Positions 27,383 through 34,483 of a stretch of DNA of 64,000 nt are shown piece after piece. The notes beneath the pieces are model-generated. The model searched no databases. It was not told the DNA's origin and saw only the letters and a list, made by a program, of their open reading frames with translations. The translations under genes were made by a program, and so were the position numbers. Source of the stretch: DASPGQ01 sp035457705 (GTDB lineage: Bacteria; Acidobacteriota; Vicinamibacteria; Marinacidobacterales; SMYC01). The DNA is taken from positions 1-64,000 of the forward strand of contig DATIBD010000015.1 in the NCBI GenBank assembly GCA_035457705.1, in the 5' to 3' direction. Positions within the stretch are counted from its first letter, which is position 1, and each line of letters starts with the position of its first letter.

Positions 27383-28212
27383 GGCTCGCCGACCCGCTCG
27401 GAGCCCGTATAAATGTTCATGGTTTCGCCTCGCAGGAAACCGACTAGGGTCATGCCCAGCTCGCGCGAGAGGTCGACGGCGAGGCTCGAAGCGGCCGACA
27501 CGGCGGCGACGAACGGGATGCGCGCCATCAAGGCTTTCTGCACGATCTCGAAGCTGGCCCTTCCGCTCACCAGGAGGATCCGCCCTCGCAGGGGAAGCGC
27601 GTTTTCGAGAAAGCTCGCCCCCACCACTTTGTCCACGGCATTGTGGCGCCCTATATCCTCCCGCAGCACCAGCAAGTCTCCGTTCACGTCGAAAAGCCCA
27701 GCCGCATGAACCCCTCCGGTCTCGTCGAATCCGTCCTGGGCCGACCGCATTCGATCGGGCAGAGTCCGCAGCAGGGTCGCGCTCACGCGGAGCTCGTCGT
27801 CCGCCACGGACGGGGCCTGCAGCCGGACGGATTCGATGGTCAGCTTTCCGCAGAGCCCGCAGCTCGATGCCGACACGAAATTCCTCTGCCAGCCTCGTTT
27901 CTTCAGGTTGACCTGTTTTCCCGAGACGACGTTGATCACGTTGCCCAGGTCCGGCCGTTTGTTGATGCGACGAGGCCCGACCGAGACGAGCTCCTCTCGT
28001 TTATGGAGAATGCCCTCGGTAAGCAGAAACCCAACCGCCAGCTCCTCGTCGTGCCCTGGCGTTCTCATGACCACGGCGACGCTCTTGTCGTCGAGCCGGA
28101 TCTCGAGCGGCTCCTCGATGGCGAGCTGGTCGTGGTGCGCCGTTCTCTTCGAGCGCTCGATGCGCTCGACCGGGGCGGCAACCGAGCGGTTGTCACGGGT
28201 CGAAACGGGAAT
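27379..28212 (-). CDS. fdhD: FdhD, formate dehydrogenase sulfur-transfer accessory protein (apparent ATT start)
   Basis: FdhD transfers sulfur from a desulfurase to the molybdenum/bis-MGD cofactor of formate dehydrogenase. Family hallmarks: AIEEPLEIRLDDKSVAVVMR, TPGHDEELAVGFLLTEGI, the SSCGLCGKLT motif with the sulfur-carrying Cys pair, GVHAAGLF and REDIGRHNAVDK. The conserved N terminus before MRTPGH is in the same reading frame, but that frame has no ATG, GTG or TTG before the GTG at 28074. AGGAGG (28223-28218) with 5-nt spacing points to ATT at 28212 as the start, giving 277 aa, the usual family length. A TATAAT lies just upstream. No formate dehydrogenase gene is in the window. Starting at 28074 would cut off about 46 conserved residues. 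Confidence 0.88.
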   Translation of the reverse strand: MPVSTRDNRSVAAPVERIERSKRTAHHDQLAIEEPLEIRLDDKSVAVVMRTPGHDEELAVGFLLTEGILHKREELVSVGPRRINKRPDLGNVINVVSGKQVNLKKRGWQRNFVSASSCGLCGKLTIESVRLQAPSVADDELRVSATLLRTLPDRMRSAQDGFDETGGVHAAGLFDVNGDLLVLREDIGRHNAVDKVVGASFLENALPLRGRILLVSGRASFEIVQKALMARIPFVAAVSAASSLAVDLSRELGMTLVGFLRGETMNIYTGSERVGEP

Positions 28213-28229
28213 GGCTTCCTCCTGCCGCG

Positions 28230-28235
28230 ATTATA
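28230..28235 (-). promoter_or_regulatory. Perfect -10 hexamer upstream of fdhD
   Basis: TATAAT on the minus strand (28235-28230) lies only 7 nt before the AGGAGG ribosome-binding site of fdhD, implying a very short 5' leader. At 17-nt spacing the -35 position reads CGGGCA, which is poor. Confidence 0.35.
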
Positions 28236-28307
28236 GCAGCGCGATGCACTGCTGCCCGCATGGACCCTGCTGGCTCGAGACGCCATCAATCTGCGTGATC
28301 GTCGCCT

Positions 28308-28442
28308 TCACCTCGAGCGGTCTATCAGCGGATCGCCTTGGACCACGAGGACGGGGCGGCGAAACCCGGAACCGATCGGCGCGGGCAGGTCGCACCACCA
28401 AATGCGCCCTGACGAGCTAACAGTCTGTCTTTGCCAGAACAC
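28308..28442 (-). pseudogene. Truncated MazF/PemK toxin remnant
   Basis: Residues about 12-44 of this 44-codon frame read GRIWWCDLPAPIGSGFRRPV then LVVQGDPLIDRSR, matching the first strand and loop of MazF/PemK endoribonucleases (GxIWWADLPxPxGSxPGxRRP, VLVVQsDxxNRSR). A stop follows immediately, where about 70 more residues are expected. No in-frame or shifted continuation of the family is found before fdhD. It is preceded by, and overlaps, an intact antitoxin-like gene. The remnant cannot form an active MazF. Confidence 0.75.
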
Positions 28443-28653
28443 TCTTTGCCGCGATCGCGACGAAGTCGTCACCCGGCTCTTCGAGCAGTTCGACGACACG
28501 ATTCATTGCGTCGGTGATCGATTTCGGCCGCATTCGAGCGACATATTCTTCCACCGCAAGGCTATAGAGCTGGCTTCGGGAGATGCCGAGCCTGCGCGCG
28601 AGCCGGTCCGCCTTCTTGAAGAGGTCGTCAGGAACCGCGATCGCTGTCTTCAT
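28417..28653 (-). CDS. Ribbon-helix-helix antitoxin (MazE/CopG-like)
   Basis: 78 residues. MKTAIAVPDDLFKKADRLAR forms the RHH strand and helix A, RLGISRSQLYSLAVEEYVAR helix B; the rest is an acidic helix (ITDAMNRVVELLEE) for toxin binding. The family partner is MazF, whose remnant overlaps its 3' end. With the toxin truncated this is an orphan antitoxin; it could still act as a repressor or neutralise a related toxin. Divergent from the next TA pair with a 134-bp gap. Confidence 0.8.
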   Translation of the reverse strand: MKTAIAVPDDLFKKADRLARRLGISRSQLYSLAVEEYVARMRPKSITDAMNRVVELLEEPGDDFVAIAAKSVLAKTDC

Positions 28654-28757
28654 ACCAGAAGTATAACGGGACGCGGGAGCTTCTTACCCCAAGCGGATTC
28701 AGAGGTTTCGAATGCGTCGCATGGGCACGTTAGCGATTGCTAGCATTTGCTCACTGC

Positions 28758-28770
28758 TGGTAGAGTACCA
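28758..28770. promoter_or_regulatory. Inverted repeat, possible antitoxin operator
   Basis: TGGTA-gag-TACCA, a perfect 5-bp inverted repeat with 3-bp spacer, 18 bp before the start of the RHH antitoxin gene. RHH antitoxins repress their own promoters through such short sites. Arms are short, so the call is tentative. Confidence 0.3.
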
Positions 28771-28787
28771 ACTGGAGGGATTGTGAT

Positions 28788-29012
28788 ATGCCCAGCGTGC
28801 AGATCAGCGCTCGAATCGACAAGACGCTCAAGAAAGCGATCGAGAAATACTGTAAAGCCCGCGGAATCGTGATGAGCCATTTCATCCAGGAGGCCCTTCT
28901 CGACCGCCTCGAAGAGCTAGAGGACATCGAGGATCTCAAGAAGATTCGCCACGAGCCGACCCGGCCGTTGTCCGAGGTCCTCGCCGAGCTCAAGCTCGAT
29001 GGCAAGATATAG
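28788..29012 (+). CDS. Ribbon-helix-helix antitoxin of a RelE-type pair
   Basis: 74 residues. The start VQISARIDKTLKKAIEKYCK and GIVMSHFIQEALLDRLEELE are a ribbon-helix-helix DNA-binding dimer; the C terminus (EPTRPLSEVLAELKLDGKI) is the extended toxin-wrapping segment. The toxin gene begins 14 bp before this gene ends. An inverted repeat lies directly upstream, consistent with autorepression. Start ATG at 28788 preceded by GGAGGG. Confidence 0.85.
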   Translation: MPSVQISARIDKTLKKAIEKYCKARGIVMSHFIQEALLDRLEELEDIEDLKKIRHEPTRPLSEVLAELKLDGKI

Positions 29013-29304
29013 AGTTCGAATCTCGAGAAGTGCCGAGAAAGCTCTGAAGAAGCTCCCGCGTGATGCTCGAGAGCGGGTCGTGGCGGCCATGGTCGGGCTG
29101 GGCGAGAATCCGTTTCCGCCAGGTGTGCGAAAACTGTCCGGGTACGACGACGTATTCCGGATCCGGGTGGGCAACTACCGGATCCTCTACAGTGTTTCCG
29201 AACGCGAACTGATCATCATTGTTTTGAAGATCGGCCATCGGGGGGACCTCGTTCGAACGAGGTCCAGCGACGGCAAAGCTCAGGACAGGATCACAAAAGC
29301 GTAA
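28999..29304 (+). CDS. RelE-family toxin (mRNA interferase)
   Basis: 101 residues. YRVRISRSAEKALKKLPRDA and the central PFPPGVRKLSGYDDVFRIRV, then GNYRILYSVSERELIIIVLK and IGHRGD, match RelE toxins, including the RxGxYRIlY strand and the terminal I.HR motif. Overlaps the antitoxin by 14 bp in a different frame (ATG at 28999), typical of TA operons. Its 3' end overlaps the convergent VapC-like gene by 25 bp, so read-through from one would be antisense to the other. Confidence 0.88.
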   Translation: MARYRVRISRSAEKALKKLPRDARERVVAAMVGLGENPFPPGVRKLSGYDDVFRIRVGNYRILYSVSERELIIIVLKIGHRGDLVRTRSSDGKAQDRITKA

Positions 29305-29693
29305 TAACGATGTCCGCGCTTCACACGATAGGTCTCGAAGTCCGATCGATCGATGGTGAAGATCTTTCTCGTACCTAACTCCTCGGCGGCGGCCACCAGC
29401 GAGGCGTCCGACAGATCCATGGGATGATCACGATATCTTTCCATCAGCTCGAACTCGCGGACCAGCAATGCCGGACTCGAGAACCAAACCGACAATCCAC
29501 GCTCAGCAACGAAATCGCGAAGCCGTTCCGCTCCCTGGCTAGACGGAGTGAGAATGTGAAACGCTTCGGTGAGGACTGGAACCGTCGTGACCAAAGGCTC
29601 TCGAATCTTCTTCAGAACCTCCACGGAATTCTGGTGCCCGGTGTCCTTCGGGTCGAACAGCGCCACCAGCGGGCCAGTGTCCGTCAGTATCAA
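29280..29693 (-). CDS. PIN-domain toxin (VapC-like RNase)
   Basis: 137 residues. ILTDTGPLVALFDPKDTGH carries the first PIN acidic residue, PVLTEAFHIL the conserved Glu, DLSDASLVAAAEELG the third acid (typically DxxI/L), and KIFTIDRSDFETYRV the C-terminal acidic cluster: the four Asp/Glu positions needed for metal-dependent RNase activity are all present. It overlaps the upstream antitoxin by 4 bp (ATGA). Convergent overlap of 25 bp with the RelE-like gene. Confidence 0.88.
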   Translation of the reverse strand: MILTDTGPLVALFDPKDTGHQNSVEVLKKIREPLVTTVPVLTEAFHILTPSSQGAERLRDFVAERGLSVWFSSPALLVREFELMERYRDHPMDLSDASLVAAAEELGTRKIFTIDRSDFETYRVKRGHRYYAFVILS

Positions 29694-29950
29694 CGACGGT
29701 GTTTCTTCCGAAGAGCTTCCCGTACGCCGCCCCGGACGTCGGTCGATGACGCGATGGCGTACCCGCCCGGCCCCAGGTCGAGCCGCTGATATACGTCGAA
29801 CGGGGATTGCGACGCGTGCCTGGCCAACTCCTCGCGAAAGGCGGCGATTCCGCGTTTGAGAACCTCGGAGATCGACAGTCCTGTCGCCTGCCTTATCTCT
29901 TCCAGCGTCTGCTCGGTCTCGTCGTCGAGCCTGACGGTTCTCGTGCCCAC
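29690..29950 (-). CDS. Ribbon-helix-helix antitoxin of the PIN toxin (VapB-like)
   Basis: 86 residues beginning GTG at 29950. TRTVRLDDETEQTLEEIRQA and TGLSISEVLKRGIAAFREEL form the RHH domain; the C-terminal half (RLDLGPGGYAIASSTDVRGG, REALRKKHRR) is the toxin-binding part. A perfect 7-bp inverted repeat lies 20 bp upstream. It is the first gene of the pair with the PIN toxin. Confidence 0.85.
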   Translation of the reverse strand: MGTRTVRLDDETEQTLEEIRQATGLSISEVLKRGIAAFREELARHASQSPFDVYQRLDLGPGGYAIASSTDVRGGVREALRKKHRR

Positions 29951-29970
29951 GGCCTCAACCTCTCGTCGTC

Positions 29971-29989
29971 GTAATACACATCGTATTAC
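29971..29989. promoter_or_regulatory. Palindromic operator upstream of the VapB-like gene
   Basis: GTAATAC-acatc-GTATTAC: two perfect 7-bp arms with a 5-bp spacer, located 21 bp before the antitoxin start codon on the minus strand. It is strikingly AT-rich within a GC-rich region, and its arms overlap a TAATAC -10-like hexamer. Probably bound by the antitoxin or toxin-antitoxin complex for autorepression. Confidence 0.55.
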
Positions 29990-30075
29990 AGCGAACCGGG
30001 ACGGTCAAACGACTATAGAAGCGCCCCTTTTGACGTTCGGGGCTTCGACGTAGAATCGGCATCGGAGGTGGGACT

Positions 30076-30729
30076 ATGTCACCATTTGGGATCGTGCTGG
30101 TGCCTGCCATCATTACCCTGGCCGTTACCATTCTCAGACTCGTCGGGGAACTGAACGGTTGGTCCCCTGCGCTCTTCGATCCGGAGGCCGGAGGCGGCGG
30201 AGCGATTGTGGGAATCGCCTGGCTCGTACCGATCTTCGGAATCTACTTCGCCTGGAAGCTCTACCACTCGGGAAACCTTTCCGCTTCCTACCGGACTCTG
30301 GGCTTCGGCGCTCTCGGGCTCGCCGCGTTCGTCGTCATTGCCTTCGGTGGGAGCATGCTCTTCGGTCTCGACCCGAATCAGGTCTCGCTCGCTTCGCTCG
30401 TCGTGACGATCCTTGCCGCTCTGGTGGGACTCGGCATCGCCTACGCCGGCTCCCCCGTCCTGGGAAAGACCCTCGTCGTCTATGGTCTCGCGGCAAGGAT
30501 TCCCGTCATCCTGGTCATGCTCCTCGCGATTCTCGGAAACTGGGGGACGCACTATGACGTCGTTCCTCCTGGGTTTCCGGAGATGGGTGCTTTCAGCAAA
30601 TGGTTCCTCATCGGCGTCGTGCCCCAGCTCACGATCTGGATGGGATATACCGTGGTGCTGGGTGCGATCTTTGGAGGGGTCGCGCTTCTGATCGCTGAAC
30701 GACGGCGAGCGGCAGTGCGGACGGCCTGA
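30076..30729 (+). CDS. Hypothetical polytopic membrane protein
   Basis: 217 residues with about six membrane segments (IVLVPAIITLAVTILRLVGE, AIVGIAWLVPIFGIYFAWKL, TLGFGALGLAAFVVIAFGGS, LASLVVTILAALVGLGIAYA, TLVVYGLAARIPVILVMLLA, IWMGYTVVLGAIFGGVALLI). No catalytic motif or known family is recognised. Start ATG at 30076 preceded by GGAGGTGGGACT. Likely a monocistronic inner-membrane protein. Confidence 0.7.
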   Translation: MSPFGIVLVPAIITLAVTILRLVGELNGWSPALFDPEAGGGGAIVGIAWLVPIFGIYFAWKLYHSGNLSASYRTLGFGALGLAAFVVIAFGGSMLFGLDPNQVSLASLVVTILAALVGLGIAYAGSPVLGKTLVVYGLAARIPVILVMLLAILGNWGTHYDVVPPGFPEMGAFSKWFLIGVVPQLTIWMGYTVVLGAIFGGVALLIAERRRAAVRTA

Positions 30730-30865
30730 GCGGCTTTCAAACCGAGTGGCGAGGGCGGGCAAGGCCGATCGCCACGACTCGGACAAGTTGGCGTCCCCGT
30801 GTGCCGCTAAGAACCGCAGTCAAACCCGTTGATTCACCCAGGAAGGAGGTGAAAAACCTGCCGCG

Positions 30866-31741
30866 ATGAATCACATGCTTCTTCTTCTGGTCGCCCTTTC
30901 CGGAGCTGCTTCTACCCAGGAGCCCATTCGCGTCTTCATCTCCGTCGACATGGAGGGCATCGGAGGCATCGCTCACTCCGAGATGACCTCCGCGGAGGGA
31001 GCGGAGTACGAGCGCGGTCGGAAGCTCATGGTGGGCGAGGTGAACGCAGCGATCGAGGGCGCCCGCGAAGCCGGCGCGACTGACTTCCTGGTGAACGACT
31101 CGCACGGCAGCATGAGGAACGTCAAGGTGGAGGATCTGCTCCCGCCGGTACGGCTCATCAGCAACAACTCGAAAGCGCTCGGCATGATGGAGGGAATCAG
31201 TGCCGATTTCGACGCGGTGTTCTTCATCGGGTTTCACTCGATGGAAGGAGAGCCCGGGGTCATGGCCCATACCGGCTCGGGCGGCGTCGTGAGACGAATC
31301 CAGGTCGACGGCCGGGCGATGAGCGAAGGCGGTCTGAACGCGAGGGTCGCGGGAACGTTCGGCGTTCCGGTCGCGCTCGCGACGGGAGACGAGGACTTCG
31401 TGAAGGAGATCCGGACCCTGGTCGATTCGGACTTGGTGACGGTGCCGGTGAAACGGGCAATCCGTCTTCAGACCGCCGAGCTTCTGCATCCGGAAGAGTG
31501 CCGCCGCCTCATCCGGGAAGGCGCGCGCCAGGCGATCGAGAATCTAGGAACATTCCGGCCGACGAGGCCCACGACCCCGACAACCGTCGAGCTCACGTAC
31601 AAGAACCCCGACCTAGCCGACATCGCGTCCGCGATCCCGACGATCGAGCGCGTGTCGAGGTACGCGGTGCGTTTCCGATCGGACGACTTCGTGAGCGCCT
31701 ACAAGCTCATCCGGGTGCTGTACCGGAACATTCCGGAATAA
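30866..31741 (+). CDS. M55-family D-aminopeptidase (DppA-like), exported
   Basis: 291 residues. An N-terminal hydrophobic stretch (MNHMLLLLVALSGAAS) suggests export, unlike the cytosolic Bacillus DppA. The body follows M55: VFISVDMEGIGGIAHSE (zinc ligands Asp and Glu), LVNDSHGSMRNV (zinc-site His), VFFIGFHSMEGEPGVMAHT (His), and the GGLNARVAGTFGVPVALATG region. M55 enzymes cleave D-Ala-type peptides, so a role in peptidoglycan turnover or scavenging is probable. An AAGGAGGTGA stretch lies 16 nt before ATG at 30866, a rather long spacing for a perfect ribosome-binding site. Confidence 0.9.
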   Translation: MNHMLLLLVALSGAASTQEPIRVFISVDMEGIGGIAHSEMTSAEGAEYERGRKLMVGEVNAAIEGAREAGATDFLVNDSHGSMRNVKVEDLLPPVRLISNNSKALGMMEGISADFDAVFFIGFHSMEGEPGVMAHTGSGGVVRRIQVDGRAMSEGGLNARVAGTFGVPVALATGDEDFVKEIRTLVDSDLVTVPVKRAIRLQTAELLHPEECRRLIREGARQAIENLGTFRPTRPTTPTTVELTYKNPDLADIASAIPTIERVSRYAVRFRSDDFVSAYKLIRVLYRNIPE

Positions 31742-31761
31742 TTGGGGAACGGCGCGGAGCT

Positions 31762-33168
31762 ATGTTGCCGGGCGGGAGCATGCTGCGTCGAGCCGCCATC
31801 TACGTCTGGGTGATCGTCGTCTTCATCGCGAGCGAGCTCCTCGCCTCGGCGCTCGGCGTGCGTTTCGCCGACGAGACGCTTGGGCGCCTTTACCAGTACC
31901 TTGATCCGGTCATACTGAGAGAGGACCTTCTTTCGGGCCTGTATTACCTGCATTCCCAGCCGCCGCTCTTCAATCTGGGTCTCGGCGTGGTTCTGAAGCT
32001 TTTTCCCGGCTCGCACGCGGCTGCCTTCTCCCTTGCCTTCGGTGCCCTGGCGCTCGGCCTCTTGATCGCGATGGCCTGGGTCTTGCGATCCCTCGGCGTC
32101 TCCGATGGCGTGAACGGCTTGGTCTGTCTCCTGTTCGCCCTCCACCCCAACTTCCTCGTCTACCGCCATTGGCTGTTCTATACCCTTCCGGTGGCCTTTC
32201 TGCTCGTGGCGGCAGCCGTGCTCCTGAAGCGCTCCGTGGTCACGGCGTTTTGCGTCGTCTCGGGCGCGTTGATGCTGACTCGCTCGGTGTTCCACCCTCT
32301 GTGGTTCGTTTTGGTCCTGGCCGCGCTCGCCTTCATGGGTGAGCCGGGAGCTCGCCGGAAATTGATTGCCGGGGGAGTCGTGACCCTTCTCGTGGTGAAC
32401 CTGTGGCTCTTGAAGAACGAGTGTCTCGTTGGAAGCTTCACCGCGAGCACCTGGCTGGGACTGAGTCTGTCGAAACGATGGCCCCTGTCGCAGAGCGAGA
32501 CGGCCGAGCTCAAGAGACGTGGTGCCTTGCCCCGGTTCTGGCACCGCCGCCCCTTTCAGGAACCGCATGAGCTCGAGGGCTATGGCTTCTTCCGCCCGAT
32601 CGAGGGCCTGCATCCGGCGCTCGGGGCGCCCTACAAGTCGAACGGGGAGCCGAACTTCAATCACCGCGACTACGTCGAGATCTCGACGGCTCTGCTCGAT
32701 GGGAACCTCTACCTGATGCGAAACTACCCGGGACGATACGCCCGACGGGTGGCGACTTCGCTCCTGCTCTTTCTTCAACCCGGGCCGAACTCGGTCGATT
32801 TCCTCGTAGACTACGATTTCGAGAAAGTCGGTCGTTACCGAGACGCGATCACCCGCTTCGTCTTCCTCGGCGGCGGATTCGAGCGACCCATCGGGATGTT
32901 GACTCCACGGCCGAACTTGATGCTGCTCCTCTTTCCCTTCCTCGTGGCAGTGGGTGTGCTCGAGCTGCGGGACTCGCGAGGGCGAGATGTCTACGCGTTC
33001 CTTCTCGTGACGGTGATGTGGGTGACCCTGGTCACGAATCTCGTCGAGATCGGGGAAAACGACCGGATGCGCTGGGAGGTCGAGCCCTTTCTTGCGATCT
33101 GGTTTGCCGTCCTCCTCGAGAAGCTGCGAGGCAAGCTCAGGTCTTCCGCGGCGGTTGAAAGGGCCTGA
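31762..33168 (+). CDS. GT39-like integral membrane protein
   Basis: 468 residues, about ten membrane segments. The first helix (YVWVIVVFIASELLASALGV) is followed by FADETLGRLYQYLDP, LSGLYYLHSQPPLFNLGLGV and a large soluble part between helices (WPLSQSETAELKRRGALPRF). This resembles the dolichyl-phosphate-mannose mannosyltransferase-like membrane proteins annotated as hypothetical in many genomes; the catalytic acid is not clear, so activity is not proven. ATG at 31762 is used; ATG at 31780 is possible. The gene follows the M55 gene by 20 bp and overlaps the 3' end of the convergent SDR gene by 32 bp. Confidence 0.65.
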   Translation: MLPGGSMLRRAAIYVWVIVVFIASELLASALGVRFADETLGRLYQYLDPVILREDLLSGLYYLHSQPPLFNLGLGVVLKLFPGSHAAAFSLAFGALALGLLIAMAWVLRSLGVSDGVNGLVCLLFALHPNFLVYRHWLFYTLPVAFLLVAAAVLLKRSVVTAFCVVSGALMLTRSVFHPLWFVLVLAALAFMGEPGARRKLIAGGVVTLLVVNLWLLKNECLVGSFTASTWLGLSLSKRWPLSQSETAELKRRGALPRFWHRRPFQEPHELEGYGFFRPIEGLHPALGAPYKSNGEPNFNHRDYVEISTALLDGNLYLMRNYPGRYARRVATSLLLFLQPGPNSVDFLVDYDFEKVGRYRDAITRFVFLGGGFERPIGMLTPRPNLMLLLFPFLVAVGVLELRDSRGRDVYAFLLVTVMWVTLVTNLVEIGENDRMRWEVEPFLAIWFAVLLEKLRGKLRSSAAVERA

Positions 33169-33850
33169 GCTCGATTCGGCTCGCGAGAGCGCGATGGTCC
33201 TGAGTGAGGATGTTCGTCACCATCTCGGCGACGTCTTCGGGAGTGAGTCTCCAGGAATCGCCTTCACCCGACGAACGGCCCCCGAACTCCGTGGCCACGC
33301 TTCCCGGCATCACGTAGGCCACCTTGATGTTCTCGTAGCGGAGGTCCAGCATCATCGCCTCGCTCAGACCCTCGAGACCGAATTTGGACGCGTTGTAGGC
33401 CGCGCCACCGGAGAAGGCGTTTTTCCCCGCGAGAGAGCTGATGTTGACGATCGTTCCTCCTCCACGCTTCTTCATGTAGGGTATCGCCGCCCGGGAGCAA
33501 TGAAATACGCCGGTCAGGTTCGTTCCGATCACCTGGTCCCACTCTTCTGGCTCGATGGCGGAGACATGCTTGAACAGACCCACGCCGGCGTTGTTGACCA
33601 GGATGTCGAGGCCGCCGGCCTCTCGCGAAGCGAAGGCCATGAGCTCCGCGACCTCATCGGGGCGACGTACGTCGCAGGCCAAGCCGTGTGCGTCGATGCC
33701 CGTTCGCTTCATGGCATCGACGGCTTCGGAAACATCGGGTCGGTGTCGGGCAGACAGGACGACGGTGACCCCGGCTTTCCCGAGCGATTCGGCGATCGCT
33801 CGCCCGATCCCGCGCGTGGAGCCAGTAATCACCGCGACTTTCCCCTTCAC
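33137..33850 (-). CDS. Short-chain dehydrogenase/reductase
   Basis: 237 residues. TGSTRGIGRAIAESLGKAG is the classical NAD(P)-binding TGxxxGIG, LVNNAGVG the NNAG motif, INISSLAGKNAFSGGAAYNA with the catalytic Ser and Tyr, and YNASKFGLEGL the Tyr-x-x-x-Lys pair. GTG at 33850 is chosen since it gives VKGKVAVITGS at the expected distance; an in-frame start further upstream (33949) adds 33 residues without similarity. An Arg in the second strand region (SARHRPDVSE) favours NADP. Oxidoreductase substrate unknown. Convergent with the GT39-like gene. Confidence 0.9.
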   Translation of the reverse strand: MKGKVAVITGSTRGIGRAIAESLGKAGVTVVLSARHRPDVSEAVDAMKRTGIDAHGLACDVRRPDEVAELMAFASREAGGLDILVNNAGVGLFKHVSAIEPEEWDQVIGTNLTGVFHCSRAAIPYMKKRGGGTIVNISSLAGKNAFSGGAAYNASKFGLEGLSEAMMLDLRYENIKVAYVMPGSVATEFGGRSSGEGDSWRLTPEDVAEMVTNILTQDHRALASRIELRPFQPPRKT

Positions 33851-33926
33851 TTTTTTCTGCCTCTCATCTTGACGACGTACCGAAGCGAACGTTAGCCTTA
33901 TCACACTCATCGAAGGAGATCGAGAC

Positions 33927-34475
33927 TTGTCCCAGCAGTTCGCGCTCAAGGTATGGTCGGTCGTCGCTCGCTACCTCCACGAAGGAAGCGGGACCGTAAT
34001 CCTCCACAAGACGTGGGACGCTAAGAACGACGCGTTCCTGGTCTTTCCCTCGTACTCGGGCCAGGACCCGGATGTACTCAAGCCATATGCCTGGATGAGC
34101 CTTCGTCACGAGCTCAAGGCTCCCCTGGGTGGGCATACCTTCATTCGGGACTACGCCGAGGTCGTCGATACGATCCCGATCCAGTCCCTACGCGCTCTGC
34201 GCATCGTCGACGCCGAGCACGCTCTGACGCCGCACGAGGCGGAGCGCCGATACCGCGAGGGATACGGCCTCGTGGCGCTCGTGCTCCGCGTCTACCACCT
34301 TCCCCGTGCCTACAAGTTCTACGACGTCGCCGAGAAAGCGGGGGAGGATGAGTTCGTGCCTCTCCCTTTCGAAGTGGTCCTGGAGGATCTCACGCCCGCG
34401 ATCGACGATGCCGAGTTCGAGCGGAGGCACGCTCAGCTGAGAGCGGCCCTTCCCCCCGCCGCCACCAAAGAGTAG
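33927..34475 (+). CDS. DUF1802-like protein
   Basis: 182 residues. LKVWSVVARYLHEGSGTVIL, then FLVFPSYSGQDPDVLKPYAW and LRIVDAEHALTPHEAERRYR, resemble the DUF1802 family (KEWAVVxxAL.G...LLRKG, then FLLFPTYxHQ). Start is TTG at 33927, preceded by AAGGAG about 9 nt upstream. No known catalytic motif. Convergent with the CoA-transferase gene (8-bp gap); a short inverted repeat between them could end both transcripts. The function is unknown. Confidence 0.6.
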   Translation: MSQQFALKVWSVVARYLHEGSGTVILHKTWDAKNDAFLVFPSYSGQDPDVLKPYAWMSLRHELKAPLGGHTFIRDYAEVVDTIPIQSLRALRIVDAEHALTPHEAERRYREGYGLVALVLRVYHLPRAYKFYDVAEKAGEDEFVPLPFEVVLEDLTPAIDDAEFERRHAQLRAALPPAATKE

Positions 34476-34483
34476 CTATCTCA

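Noticed and set aside
28065..28289. 74-residue minus-strand ORF overlapping the fdhD 5' end
   Set aside because: Ser/Arg-rich and in the wrong frame relative to the conserved FdhD N terminus.
34476..34483. Short inverted repeat CTATC/GATAG around the DUF1802 and CoA-transferase stops
   Set aside because: Only a 5-bp stem with an 11-nt loop; too weak to list as a terminator.
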